Shown here one piece after another: positions 35,340 to 42,795 of a DNA stretch of 64,000 nucleotides. Both the position numbers and the translations under genes were made by a program. Numbering within the stretch: the first letter of the stretch is position 1; every line of letters starts with the position of its first letter. The notes under the pieces are model-generated. The model did not search any database and was not told the origin of the DNA. It saw nothing but the letters and a program-made list of their open reading frames with translations. The DNA lies in assembly GCA_963727245.1 (NCBI GenBank), contig CAVSFO010000005.1, forward strand, positions 186,001 to 250,000. The letters run 5' to 3'. The DNA is from JBKQVT01 sp963727245. Lineage in GTDB: Bacteria > Planctomycetota > Planctomycetia > Pirellulales > Thermoguttaceae.

Positions 35340-36500
35340 ATGTTGAACTTCACCTATTACAACCCCACGCGGATCGTCTTCGGCAAGGGGAGCATCGCGG
35401 AACTGGGAAAGCTGGTCCCCCAAGAGATCAAGGTCCTCATGCTCTTCGGCGGCGGCTCCATCAAGCGGAACGGCGTCTACGACCAGGTCCGCGGCGCGCT
35501 CCGCCGCCATGCCGTCGTCGAGTTGGGCGGCATCGAGCCCAATCCGCACTACGAAACCTGCCTGAAGGCGGTGGCGACCGTGCGGGCCGAAAAAGTCGAT
35601 TTTCTGCTGGCGGTCGGCGGCGGATCGGTGATCGACGCCGCCAAGTTCGTCGCCGCCGCCGTCGAGTATCCCAGCCCGGAGCCCTGGGATTTGATCCACA
35701 ATTGGCCGCTTATTCGCAGCGCCTTGCCGTTGGGCACGGTGCTGACCCTGCCCGGCACGGGCTCGGAAATGAACGGCGGGGCCGTGATCTCCCGCCCGGC
35801 GACGGGCGAGAAACTCTACTTCGTCTCCGAACACACCTACCCGCGGTTCTCCATCCTCGATCCCGAGACGACCTACTCGCTGCCGCAGCGGCAGTTTGCC
35901 AACGGCGCCATCGACGCCTTCGTGCAGGTGCTGGAACAGTATCTGACCTACGACGTGGACGCACCGCTGCAAGACTGCTTCGCCGAGGGCATCCTGCTGA
36001 CGATCCTGGCGGAGGCCCCCAAGGTGCAAGCCGACCCGCGGAACTATGCGGCCCGGGCGAACCTCATGTGGTGCGCGACCAACGGCCTGAACGGGGCGAT
36101 CGGTTGCGGCGTGCCGCAGGATTGGGCCTCGCACGCCATCGGGCACGAGTTGACCGCGCTGTATGGCGTCGATCACGGCCAGTCGCTGGCCCTGGTGATG
36201 CCGCTGGTGATGCGGCACCAGCGACGGCGCAAGCGGGCGAAGCTGCTACAATATGCCCGGCGCGTGTGGGGGCTTGACGGCGGCGACGAGGCGGCCCGCA
36301 TCGACCAGGCCATCGCCAACACGGAGACCTTCTTCCGCCTGCTGGGGGCCGGCACGCGGCTGGCCGACTGCGGCGTTCCGCCCGAGGCCGCCGCGCTGGT
36401 TGCCGCCCGGCTGGGCAAGCGGAACCTGCTCTTTGGCGAGCACCACGACCTCGGCAGCAAGGAGGTTCAGGAAATCATGGAGTTGGGGATGGGGGCGTAA
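35340..36500 (+). CDS. yqhD: Iron-containing alcohol dehydrogenase, YqhD-like
   Basis: 386 aa, same length and arrangement as Escherichia coli YqhD. NADPH-binding part: LNFTYYNPTRIVFGKGSIAE, LMLFGGGSIKRNGVYDQV, GGIEPNPHYETCLKAVATVR, LLAVGGGSVIDAAKFVAAA. The metal-binding part has DAFVQVLEQYLTYDVDAPLQ and the histidines in SHAIGHELTALYGVDHGQSL, which bind Fe or Zn. The family reduces toxic aldehydes such as methylglyoxal and lipid-derived aldehydes with NADPH. The start is set by AAGGAAAC before the ATG. YjbQ follows 20 bases later, so a two-gene operon is likely. Confidence 0.93.
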   Translation: MLNFTYYNPTRIVFGKGSIAELGKLVPQEIKVLMLFGGGSIKRNGVYDQVRGALRRHAVVELGGIEPNPHYETCLKAVATVRAEKVDFLLAVGGGSVIDAAKFVAAAVEYPSPEPWDLIHNWPLIRSALPLGTVLTLPGTGSEMNGGAVISRPATGEKLYFVSEHTYPRFSILDPETTYSLPQRQFANGAIDAFVQVLEQYLTYDVDAPLQDCFAEGILLTILAEAPKVQADPRNYAARANLMWCATNGLNGAIGCGVPQDWASHAIGHELTALYGVDHGQSLALVMPLVMRHQRRRKRAKLLQYARRVWGLDGGDEAARIDQAIANTETFFRLLGAGTRLADCGVPPEAAALVAARLGKRNLLFGEHHDLGSKEVQEIMELGMGA

Positions 36501-36520
36501 GGATTGGGCACGAGGATTTT

Positions 36521-36937
36521 ATGGTCCATCAGCAGCAGTTCACCTTTTCCACCCGCGGCCACGGCGCCATGCGCGACATCACTGCCGAGGTGGCCCAAGC
36601 GGTCGGCCAATCGGGGATCAAGACGGGCGTAGCGCAGGTGTTTTCCGTCGGCAGCACCGCCGCCGTGGGGGCCATCGAGTTCGAGCCGGGACTCCAGCGC
36701 GACCTGCCGGAACTGCTCGACCGGCTGATTCCGCCCAGCCGCCAATACGGCCACGAGCAGACTTGGCACGACGGCAACGGCCACAGCCATCTGCAAGCCA
36801 CGCTGCTGGGCCCCTCGCTGAGCGTTCCCGTGGCCGACGGCCAGTTGGTCCTGGGCACCTGGCAGCAAGTCTTTCACTTGGAGTGCGACGTCCGCCCTCG
36901 GCAGCGGACTGTGGTGGTCACGGTCATCGGCCAGTAG
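36521..36937 (+). CDS. yjbQ: YjbQ/UPF0047 family protein
   Basis: 138 aa, the typical size. Recognised by HGAMRDITAEVAQAVGQSGI, VFSVGSTAAVGAIEFEPGLQ, the histidines of GHEQTWHDGNGHSHLQATLL, and the C-terminal GTWQQVFHLECDVRPRQRTV. Structures of the family are compact barrels. Members have weak thiamin phosphate synthase activity in complementation tests, but the cellular role is not established. It follows yqhD by 20 bases. Confidence 0.92.
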   Translation: MVHQQQFTFSTRGHGAMRDITAEVAQAVGQSGIKTGVAQVFSVGSTAAVGAIEFEPGLQRDLPELLDRLIPPSRQYGHEQTWHDGNGHSHLQATLLGPSLSVPVADGQLVLGTWQQVFHLECDVRPRQRTVVVTVIGQ

Positions 36938-36994
36938 CCATGATTCCTTTTCCCGCTGCGGCGTGATACACTGAAAGGGTTGGGATTGGGAATC

Positions 36995-37072
36995 GTAGGG
37001 TGGGTCGGAGCAGCGAGGCCCACCATTACTTCTGCGACTTGTGGTGGGGCTCGCTGCGCCGACCCACCCTAC
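36995..37072. repeat. Inverted repeat, second copy of the GTAGGGTGGGTCG family
   Basis: Left arm from 36995 and right arm 37041-37072 are near-perfect reverse complements over 32 bases (GTAGGGTGGGTCGGMGCAGC), with three differences. The sequence resembles 25906-25993. It lies between yjbQ and the thuA-like gene, on the same strand as both. Confidence 0.8.
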
Positions 37073-37141
37073 AGCTTAGAACTTAGTGCTTAGCATGGTA
37101 GTCCCGCCAGAATCCTTTCCCCCCTGTCAAGGAGCACTCCG

Positions 37142-38020
37142 ATGTCATTGAAGCACTGGCTCGCCGCATTGACGCTTTGGCCCGCCATGACCGTGGCCGC
37201 GCTGGCGGCGCCGTCGCTGAAGGCGTTGCTGGTCGATGGGCAAGCCAACCCGGCCCACAACTGGAAAGAGACCTCGCCGATCGTGAAGAAGGCGCTGGAA
37301 GAAACCGGCCTGTTCACCGTGGACGTGGCCACCGTCCTGCCCGGACAGGCGAAGGCGTTCAAACCGAAATTCAGCGATTATCAGGTCGTGGTGCTCAACT
37401 ACGAGGGGGAGGAGTGGCCGGCCGAGACGAAAAAGGCCTTCGAGGATTACGTCGCCGGCGGCGGCGGACTGGTCGTCTTCCATGCCGCCGACAACGCCTT
37501 TGCCCATTGGAAGGCGTACAACGGAGATGATCGGCGTCGGCGGCTGGGAACACCGCAATGAAAAGGACGGGCCGTTCCTCTATTGGCAGGACGGCAAGAT
37601 CGTCCGTGACATGTCGCCCGGAGCGGGCGGCCAGCACGGCGCCCAACACGCCTACCAACTGGTCGTTCGCGCGCCCGATCATCCGGTTACCAAGGGCCTG
37701 CCGGAGAAATTCCGCCACGCCCCCGACGAACTGTATGCCCAGCTCCGCGGTCCGGCCAAGCACCTCACCGTGTTGGCCACGGCGTTTTCCGACAAATCGA
37801 CTTCCGCGGCACCGGCCGCAATGAGCCGATCCTCATGGTCATCGACTATGGCAAAGGCCGCGTGTTCCATTCGACCATGGGCCACGCGGCCGCGCAGTGC
37901 AAGAGCGTGGCCTTCATCGTCACGTTGCAGCGCGGGGCGGAGTGGGCAGCCACCGGCAAGGTGACGCAGGCGGTGCCCGCCGACTTCCCCGGCCCCGACA
38001 AGCCGGTTGTGCGGCCGTAG
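37142..38020 (+). CDS. ThuA-like domain secreted protein, two frameshifts
   Basis: About 292 aa. A signal segment (MSLKHWLAALTLWPAMTVAA) is followed by a ThuA (trehalose utilisation, class I glutamine-amidotransferase-like) fold: LKALLVDGQANPAHNWKETS, YQVVVLNYEGEEWPAETKKA, GGGGLVVFHAADNAFAHWKA, then GGWEHRNEKDGPFLY and PILMVIDYGKGRVFHSTMGH. An extra base near 37523 and a lost T near 37802 break the frame. Repair gives an intact protein of normal length. Planctomycete ThuA proteins are predicted to act on sugars or glycans outside the cytoplasm; no catalytic proof exists. Ribosome site AAGGAG precedes the ATG. Confidence 0.85.
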
Positions 38021-38047
38021 CCGCGGCGCTACCGGGATTATTCACGG

Positions 38048-38287
38048 GTGCCACGGCTGTGTCAGCCGTGCTGATGTTGGGCAAACCTCGCCAATTGCGG
38101 CACGGCTGAGACGGGCACCACGCTTTGCGTGGTCATGGCACGAATTCCTATCGCCGTGCGTCGAGCCACGCGGGTGGCCCCGATAGCTTCGCTATCGGGG
38201 TGCCGCAGGCACAAGAGGCTATCGTGGCGTCTGGGAACTCCTCTTGCGGCTCCGCCGCCCCGATAGCAAAGTTATCGGGGCCACCCG
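38048..38287. repeat. Cluster of palindromes between thuA and the lipase-like gene
   Basis: 38048-38067 is the inverse of the 20-mer at 20855. CCCCGATAGCTTCGCTATCG at 38177 and CCCCGATAGCAAAGTTATCG at 38259 are hairpins also seen at about 33838. The cluster fills the gap between a plus-strand and a minus-strand gene and holds no gene. Confidence 0.7.
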
Positions 38288-38304
38288 TGGCCGTAGCAGG
38301 GGCG

Positions 38305-39147
38305 CTACCGGCGTGCGTCGAGCCAGGTTAGCACGTCGGCCAGCACCTCGGCGCGTTCCGGCTCGTGGACCAGATCGTGATATAGCCCGGCGTAGAGCCG
38401 CAGAGTCTTATCGGTCGAGCCGGCGCGGCGGTGGAGTTGCCGGCTGCCCTCGACGTCGCAGACGCAATCGCCCGTGCCGTGCAAGATCAAGAGCGGCCAG
38501 TGTAACGCCTCCATGCTGCGGCCGACCGAACGCATGGCGGCCAGGATTTCCGCCCCCATCCGCACGGGAAAGCGATCGTGGAAAACCAGCGGATCGCGGC
38601 GAAAATCTTCCACCACGGCCGGGTCGCGCGAGATGCGCCGCCCACCCAGCCGCACCACCGGCAGCCGCGGCGCCAGCAGGCTTGCAATCCAGGCCAGATG
38701 GCGCAGGAGCGGGAACAGGCCGCGGCCGACCCGCAAGGCCGGACCGCTGAGGATCAGGCCGCGGAGGTCCGCCTGCCGCGCCGGGCGCGAGATGGCCCAC
38801 CGGGCGACAATCAGGCCGCCCATGCTGTGGCCCAGCAGGAACAGCGGCTTGTCCGGCTCGGCGGCGGCGACCCGATCGAGGAACAGATCGAGGTCTTCGA
38901 GGTACTGGTCGAAGCGGCGGACGAAGCACCGCGGCCCCTCCGAGCGGCCATGCCCGCGGAGGTCCATGGCATAGACGGCGTAGCCCTGCCGGTTCAGGTC
39001 TTCCGCCAGTGGGGCGTAGCGGCCGCTGTGTTCGACGAAGCCGTGGACCAGGACCACCACCGCGCCGGCGGGCGGTTCCGGCAGCCAGCGTTGCCCGTAG
39101 ACGCTGAGGCCGTCAGGGGTGGTGAAGCGTTCTTCGTGGTACGACAT
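38305..39147 (-). CDS. Alpha/beta hydrolase, monoacylglycerol-lipase-like
   Basis: 280 aa from the ATG at 39147, which has GGAGG upstream. Oxyanion-hole motif VVVLVHGFVEHSGRY, then YAMDLRGHGRSEGPRCFV, nucleophile elbow FLLGHSMGGLIVARWA, the Asp region LLILHGTGDCVCDVEGSR, and the His in YAGLYHDLVHEPER. This is the lysophospholipase/monoacylglycerol lipase pattern. No signal peptide is seen, so the enzyme is cytosolic or membrane-associated. It has no operon partner and shares its intergenic region with a HEPN gene on the same strand. Confidence 0.9.
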   Translation of the reverse strand: MSYHEERFTTPDGLSVYGQRWLPEPPAGAVVVLVHGFVEHSGRYAPLAEDLNRQGYAVYAMDLRGHGRSEGPRCFVRRFDQYLEDLDLFLDRVAAAEPDKPLFLLGHSMGGLIVARWAISRPARQADLRGLILSGPALRVGRGLFPLLRHLAWIASLLAPRLPVVRLGGRRISRDPAVVEDFRRDPLVFHDRFPVRMGAEILAAMRSVGRSMEALHWPLLILHGTGDCVCDVEGSRQLHRRAGSTDKTLRLYAGLYHDLVHEPERAEVLADVLTWLDARR

Positions 39148-39167
39148 CGAGCCTCCGGGCGGCGACT

Positions 39168-39614
39168 TCAACGGGCAAACTGCGGATGGTGCTTTGATAT
39201 CCAGTTCTCGACAAGCTCCCTGAACTTGTCCGCCTGCTCCAAGAGTTCCTGGAGTTCCGTCGCCGTGACAACAGTTGCGCAGTTGTAATCCACGGTATTG
39301 CGTTTCCGGCGGCAGGTGTCAAAGTAGTCGGCAAGTTTGGCAACCGGCTTACCCAAGGCCAGCCTGAGAGCCAAGAACGTATTTTGGTGGTGGCCCTGCT
39401 TGGCACTTACGCGGTATCCGGCACAAGCAACGGCCATGGTCGCAAGCTGAAGCACGGCGTTATAGGCCGTGGCAAACCGCCGGTCCTCGGAGAGAATCAG
39501 GACGGCGGCGTCCTTGAGGTCGCGATCCACGACAGCCCGCAGACCGTCAAGCTCCTGCTTACTGGTCTGGTGCGTTTGCGCACGCTTAGTTGCGAGCAGT
39601 TCCTGCCAGCTCAT
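39168..39614 (-). CDS. HEPN-domain protein of an MNT/HEPN pair
   Basis: 148 aa from MSWQELLATKRAQTHQTSKQ at 39614. A mainly helical protein with DRRFATAYNAVLQLATMAVA and a conserved FDTCRRKRNTVDYNCATVV segment near the C-terminus, where HEPN proteins carry RN-type residues. The canonical R-x4-6-H ribonuclease motif is not obvious (RNTVDY instead), so whether it is an active RNase is uncertain. It overlaps the preceding nucleotidyltransferase gene by 29 bases, typical for two-gene toxin-antitoxin-like operons. In the best-studied relatives, the MNT partner adds AMP to the HEPN toxin. Confidence 0.8.
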   Translation of the reverse strand: MSWQELLATKRAQTHQTSKQELDGLRAVVDRDLKDAAVLILSEDRRFATAYNAVLQLATMAVACAGYRVSAKQGHHQNTFLALRLALGKPVAKLADYFDTCRRKRNTVDYNCATVVTATELQELLEQADKFRELVENWISKHHPQFAR

Positions 39615-40188
39615 TTTCGCTTCCCAGGACGAAGAGTTTTTCACCGCGCAGAACGGTCTTGAGGAAATGGTGTCCTTGCTTGCGTTTCTTCGCAAACTCC
39701 TCGGGAGAAAAAAGCGTGGGATTCACCTCGCGGCCAAGCCTTCTTTCCGCCTCTTGGAGTGCAGGCGAAAGATCGGCAAGCCTGGCGCGGCCCACGACCA
39801 TCAAATCCACGTCGCTGGTCGATAGCTCTTCGGACCGTGCAAGCGAGCCGTACACGAAGGCGACGCTGATGGAATCGCGGAACGGCGCCAGCAGGCCTCG
39901 CAAGACATCGACGAGCCCCGCCGTTTTCGTCATGATGCCTTGGAGTTCACGAAAAATGGGGCAGTCCGGATCGGGCTTGAAGTAGACTTGCTTTCCCTCT
40001 TGCCGCCGCAGCAGGATGCCGACCCGAACCAGCGATTCCATCTCCCTCTGGAGGCTGGATGGTGGTGCACCGATGTGCCGCGCAAGGTCCGCCAGGAACC
40101 ACCACTTGTCCGGGTGCATCAATGCCGCCGCCAGGATCGCCCGGCGCGTCTTGGGCAACAGTACGGCAATCAGGGGTGCGTTACGCAT
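39586..40188 (-). CDS. Winged-helix/nucleotidyltransferase (MNT) protein
   Basis: 200 aa. Residues 1-75 form a winged helix-turn-helix of ArsR type: KTRRAILAAALMHPDKWWFL, LARHIGAPPSSLQREMESLV, and a wing GILLRRQEGKQVYFKPDPD. Residues 95-190 are a minimal nucleotidyltransferase with FVYGSLARSEELSTSDVDLM, matching the GSx10DxD pattern. The first gene of a two-gene unit with a HEPN protein, it can combine DNA binding and antitoxin function in one chain. The ATG at 40188 lies only 2 bases after the predicted transcription start, and two palindromes TACGC-N5-GCGTA overlap the promoter, so autoregulation is likely. Confidence 0.85.
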   Translation of the reverse strand: MRNAPLIAVLLPKTRRAILAAALMHPDKWWFLADLARHIGAPPSSLQREMESLVRVGILLRRQEGKQVYFKPDPDCPIFRELQGIMTKTAGLVDVLRGLLAPFRDSISVAFVYGSLARSEELSTSDVDLMVVGRARLADLSPALQEAERRLGREVNPTLFSPEEFAKKRKQGHHFLKTVLRGEKLFVLGSENELAGTARN

Positions 40189-40225
40189 ATAGCGTATATA
40201 TATACGCAGATTGCGTATTTGTCAA
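40182..40225 (-). promoter_or_regulatory. Promoter and double operator of the MNT/HEPN operon
   Basis: On the minus strand TTGACA (40225-40220) and TATATA (40202-40197) are spaced by 17 bases, a perfect sigma-70-type promoter. The expected transcript start (about 40190) is 2 bases before the ATG at 40188. Two copies of TACGC-N5-GCGTA, TACGCAATCTGCGTA (40217-40203) and TACGCTATATGCGTA (40196-40182), start 21 bases apart. They cover the spacer and the start codon, and a 16-base palindrome GCGTATATATATACGC lies between them (40207-40192). Confidence 0.8.
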
Positions 40226-40282
40226 GGCCGGCTCGTGGCTCCGGCTCGCCTGCCGCCTGGGAGACGATACAATAGAGGAATC

Positions 40283-41534
40283 ATGACGTTGCCTGTGCGA
40301 ATTCCGCCTATCGTCGAACGCTGGGATTGCCAGGGCTGCGGCCGCTGCTGCCGGGCGGTGATCGTCGAGCTCAGCCAGTCCGACGTGGCCCGGCTGCTGA
40401 GCCAGCGCTGGGACCAGCACCCCGATTACCGGGGCGTGCGGATCATGGTCCGCCAGGGCCTGGGGAAGAAGCGGCGGCGCCGGCTGGCCCTGACGGCTCA
40501 GAACCAGTGCGTGTTCTTGACCGCCCAGGGGCGGTGCCGCATCCACGAACTGTACGGCGAGCCGGCCAAGCCGCTGCTCTGCCGGACGTTTCCCTACCAG
40601 TTGGCGCCGCTGGACGGCTTCGCCTTCGTGACCCTGCGACGGAATTGCTTGGCGGCGGCCGCCGAGCAGGGCCGCACGCTGGCCGAACAACTGCCGGCGA
40701 TCCGCGACCTGGCCGCCCAAGGGCAGCCCGGGCCGCAGCCGGCCGGCCCGCCGCCGCTGGCGGCCGGCTACCGCGCGGCCTGGCCGGATTTCCTCCGCGT
40801 GGCCGAGGCCCTGGAGCGGCTCGTCTTGGATCAGCGATTTCCCCTGGTCCGCCGGCTGGCCCACGGCCTGAAACTCTGCGACCTGTTGGAGCAGCTGCCG
40901 GCTGCAGAACTTCTCCGCTGCCCGGCTGGATCAACTGTTGGCAATGCTGGAAACCTCGGCCCTCGAAGATGTCGAAGCACTCTTCCGCGAGCGTCAGGCC
41001 CCGGGCCGGGCCGCCGCGCTGTTGTTCCGCCAAACCGCCCTGGAATATCTCCGCCTCCATCCGGACTTCATCATTCAGCAGTCGTGGCGGGAGCGTTGGC
41101 GGCTGATGGTGCTGGCGGCGGCCTTCGCCCGCGGCCGCGGACGGTTGCCCCACATCCACGCCTGTTTCCCCCCCAACACCTTCGAAGGGCTGGAGGAGCC
41201 GTTGGGCCATCTGCCCGGCGCGGTGCTGCGCGGGCTGGATGCCTATTTTGAAGCCGCCGCCGCCTCGAAACGCTATGCGGTGCTGAGCCGCCGCGGTTGG
41301 CCGCTGCTGGAGAGCTTCCGGGCGATGGCCCTCTCCCATGCCGTCGCGCTGTGGCTGTTGCGGCTGAGTTGCGGCCCGCGGACGCCGCAGGCGGAGGACG
41401 TGTGCAAAGTGGTGGGGGCCCTGGACCGCGGTGAGACCTATGCCCCGCTGGCCGGCCGCCGTCATCGGGCCCGCGTCGGCTCCTTGAAGCGCCTGGGCGA
41501 TTTACCCCGGTTGATCGCCTGGTATGCGCGATAA
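40283..41534 (+). CDS. YkgJ-like Cys-cluster protein, one frameshift
   Basis: About 417 aa after bridging one extra base near 40906 (beside CTGCAG). The N-terminal half has the zinc/iron cysteine cluster of the YkgJ (CxxCxxCC) family: WDCQGCGRCCRAVIVELSQS, CVFLTAQGRCRIHELYG, PAKPLLCRTFPYQLAPLDGF. The second half (from about LDQLLAMLETSALEDVEAL) is helical and longer than in typical family members. The family binds a metal or Fe-S cluster; the role is unknown. ATG at 40283 follows AGAGGAA. It is divergent from the MNT/HEPN operon, and the promoter region is shared with the operator. Confidence 0.75.
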
Positions 41535-41834
41535 TCGCGGCGGCCGCTTGCGCCGCCGCTACGCGGAACTGCACGCTGGCGGTTTCGCCCGCTCCACCGC
41601 AGGGGCAGGAGGGCTGCACGGCCAACACGCGAAGTCGTTCCCGGCCGACAGCTTAACCCACTGCGATTTCACGCCTTAGGGCCAAGCCGGAACGGCGTCG
41701 AAACTCGCCGCACTGCCACGCCAACCCAACGACTCCCCATCGAATTTGGGAATTCAGGGATTTCTAATACTTTAATCACTGTTGCCTAACCTCGACCGGA
41801 TATGCTTATGCGGTTTAGTGGGAGAGGATTCGCC
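41535..41834 (+). other. Intergenic gap upstream of the LRR gene
   Basis: 300 bases without a recognised gene. The part at 41750-41790 is AT-rich (TTTCTAATACTTTAATCACTG) and may be the LRR promoter, but no clear -35/-10 pair is assigned. A GCGGCGGCCGCTTGCGCCGCCGC-type palindrome occurs near 41540. Confidence 0.35.
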
Positions 41835-42548
41835 ATGAACAGAAATCAGCCCACCACTGCGAAACCTAAATGCGCCCGGTCTCGGGTCCGCTTGTGGATC
41901 TTTCTGTCGCTGTTGTTGTTATTGTCGCCGTACGCGGTGGTGAACGTGTGCGCGTTGGGCAAATTCGTGCAGGCCCGCTACGCCGCGTCGAGAATCGAGA
42001 ACCTGGGCGGGCAAGTGACCTTTGCGCCCACTTTTGAATGTGAGGCGACCGGAGGGCTCGGTCCGCTGAAGTCCTTGATTGCGGACAGTTCGGCGTCAGT
42101 CAATTTATCCGGCGCCAAGATCACCGATGCCGATCTAAGCCTCCTCGACCGGTTCAATAAGGTCTACGGCTTGTATCTAGACAACACCGCGATCACGGAT
42201 GCCGGGCTGGAAGTCCTGAAAACACGGCCGGAATTGCGATCTTTGTCGCTCCGGAGCACGGACACCAGTGATGCCGGGCTCAAAGAACTTCGAGGACTGG
42301 TCAGTCTACAAAAATTGAACCTCGGCGGCACGAAGGTCACGGATGCCGGGCTCAAGGAACTTGAGGGACTGGTCAGTCTGCACGAATTGAAGCTCGGCGA
42401 CACGAAGGTCACCAGTGCCGGAATTAAACACCTCGAGAAGATACCCAACCTGTTTATGATCGACCTGGAAGGCACCCCGGTCGGCACGGCCCAGCGGAAG
42501 CATATCGAGACGCTGTGTGCGAGCCGCAACGGTCCCGACGACGATTGA
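41835..42548 (+). CDS. Membrane-anchored leucine-rich-repeat protein
   Basis: 237 aa. The ATG at 41835 is preceded by GGAGAGG. An N-terminal membrane anchor lies at about residues 18-45 (LWIFLSLLLLLSPYAVVNVC). From about residue 100, five to six LRR units of about 24 residues follow: ITDADLSLLDRFNKVYGLYL, ITDAGLEVLKTRPELRSLSL, TSDAGLKELRGLVSLQKLNL, VTDAGLKELEGLVSLHELKL, and TSAGIKHLEKIPNLFMIDLE. The units match the TDAGL..L LRR type common in planctomycetes, which mediate protein contact outside the cytoplasm. No enzymatic domain is seen. It has no obvious operon partner. Confidence 0.85.
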   Translation: MNRNQPTTAKPKCARSRVRLWIFLSLLLLLSPYAVVNVCALGKFVQARYAASRIENLGGQVTFAPTFECEATGGLGPLKSLIADSSASVNLSGAKITDADLSLLDRFNKVYGLYLDNTAITDAGLEVLKTRPELRSLSLRSTDTSDAGLKELRGLVSLQKLNLGGTKVTDAGLKELEGLVSLHELKLGDTKVTSAGIKHLEKIPNLFMIDLEGTPVGTAQRKHIETLCASRNGPDDD

Positions 42549-42599
42549 GGGGAGTCTGTCGCGGGAGGAGGGCTGGCGCCACCTTCAAGGAAGATTTCC

Positions 42600-42726
42600 C
42601 GTAACCGTTCACGGGCCCAGTGGCGACACTAGCCCGAAGCGCAAGCGAGGGTGTGCCATGCCACGGTTTACCGTCGTTTCCCCCTCGCTTGCGCGTCGGG
42701 CTAGTGTTGAACCGTGAACGGTTACG
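42600..42726. repeat. Nested double palindrome between the LRR and PEP-CTERM genes
   Basis: Outer arms CGTAACCGTTCACG (42600-42613) and its complement (42713-42726) enclose an inner element 42626-42707 whose arms begin ACACTAGCCCGAAGCGCAAG. The inner element is the same family as 35058-35130. One palindrome appears to have entered another. Confidence 0.8.
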
Positions 42727-42795
42727 ATTTTCCGAAGCGCGTGAAATCGGCCTGTGAAAGATGAGGCCGCTGACAGTCAGTTTGGAGAAAACCCG

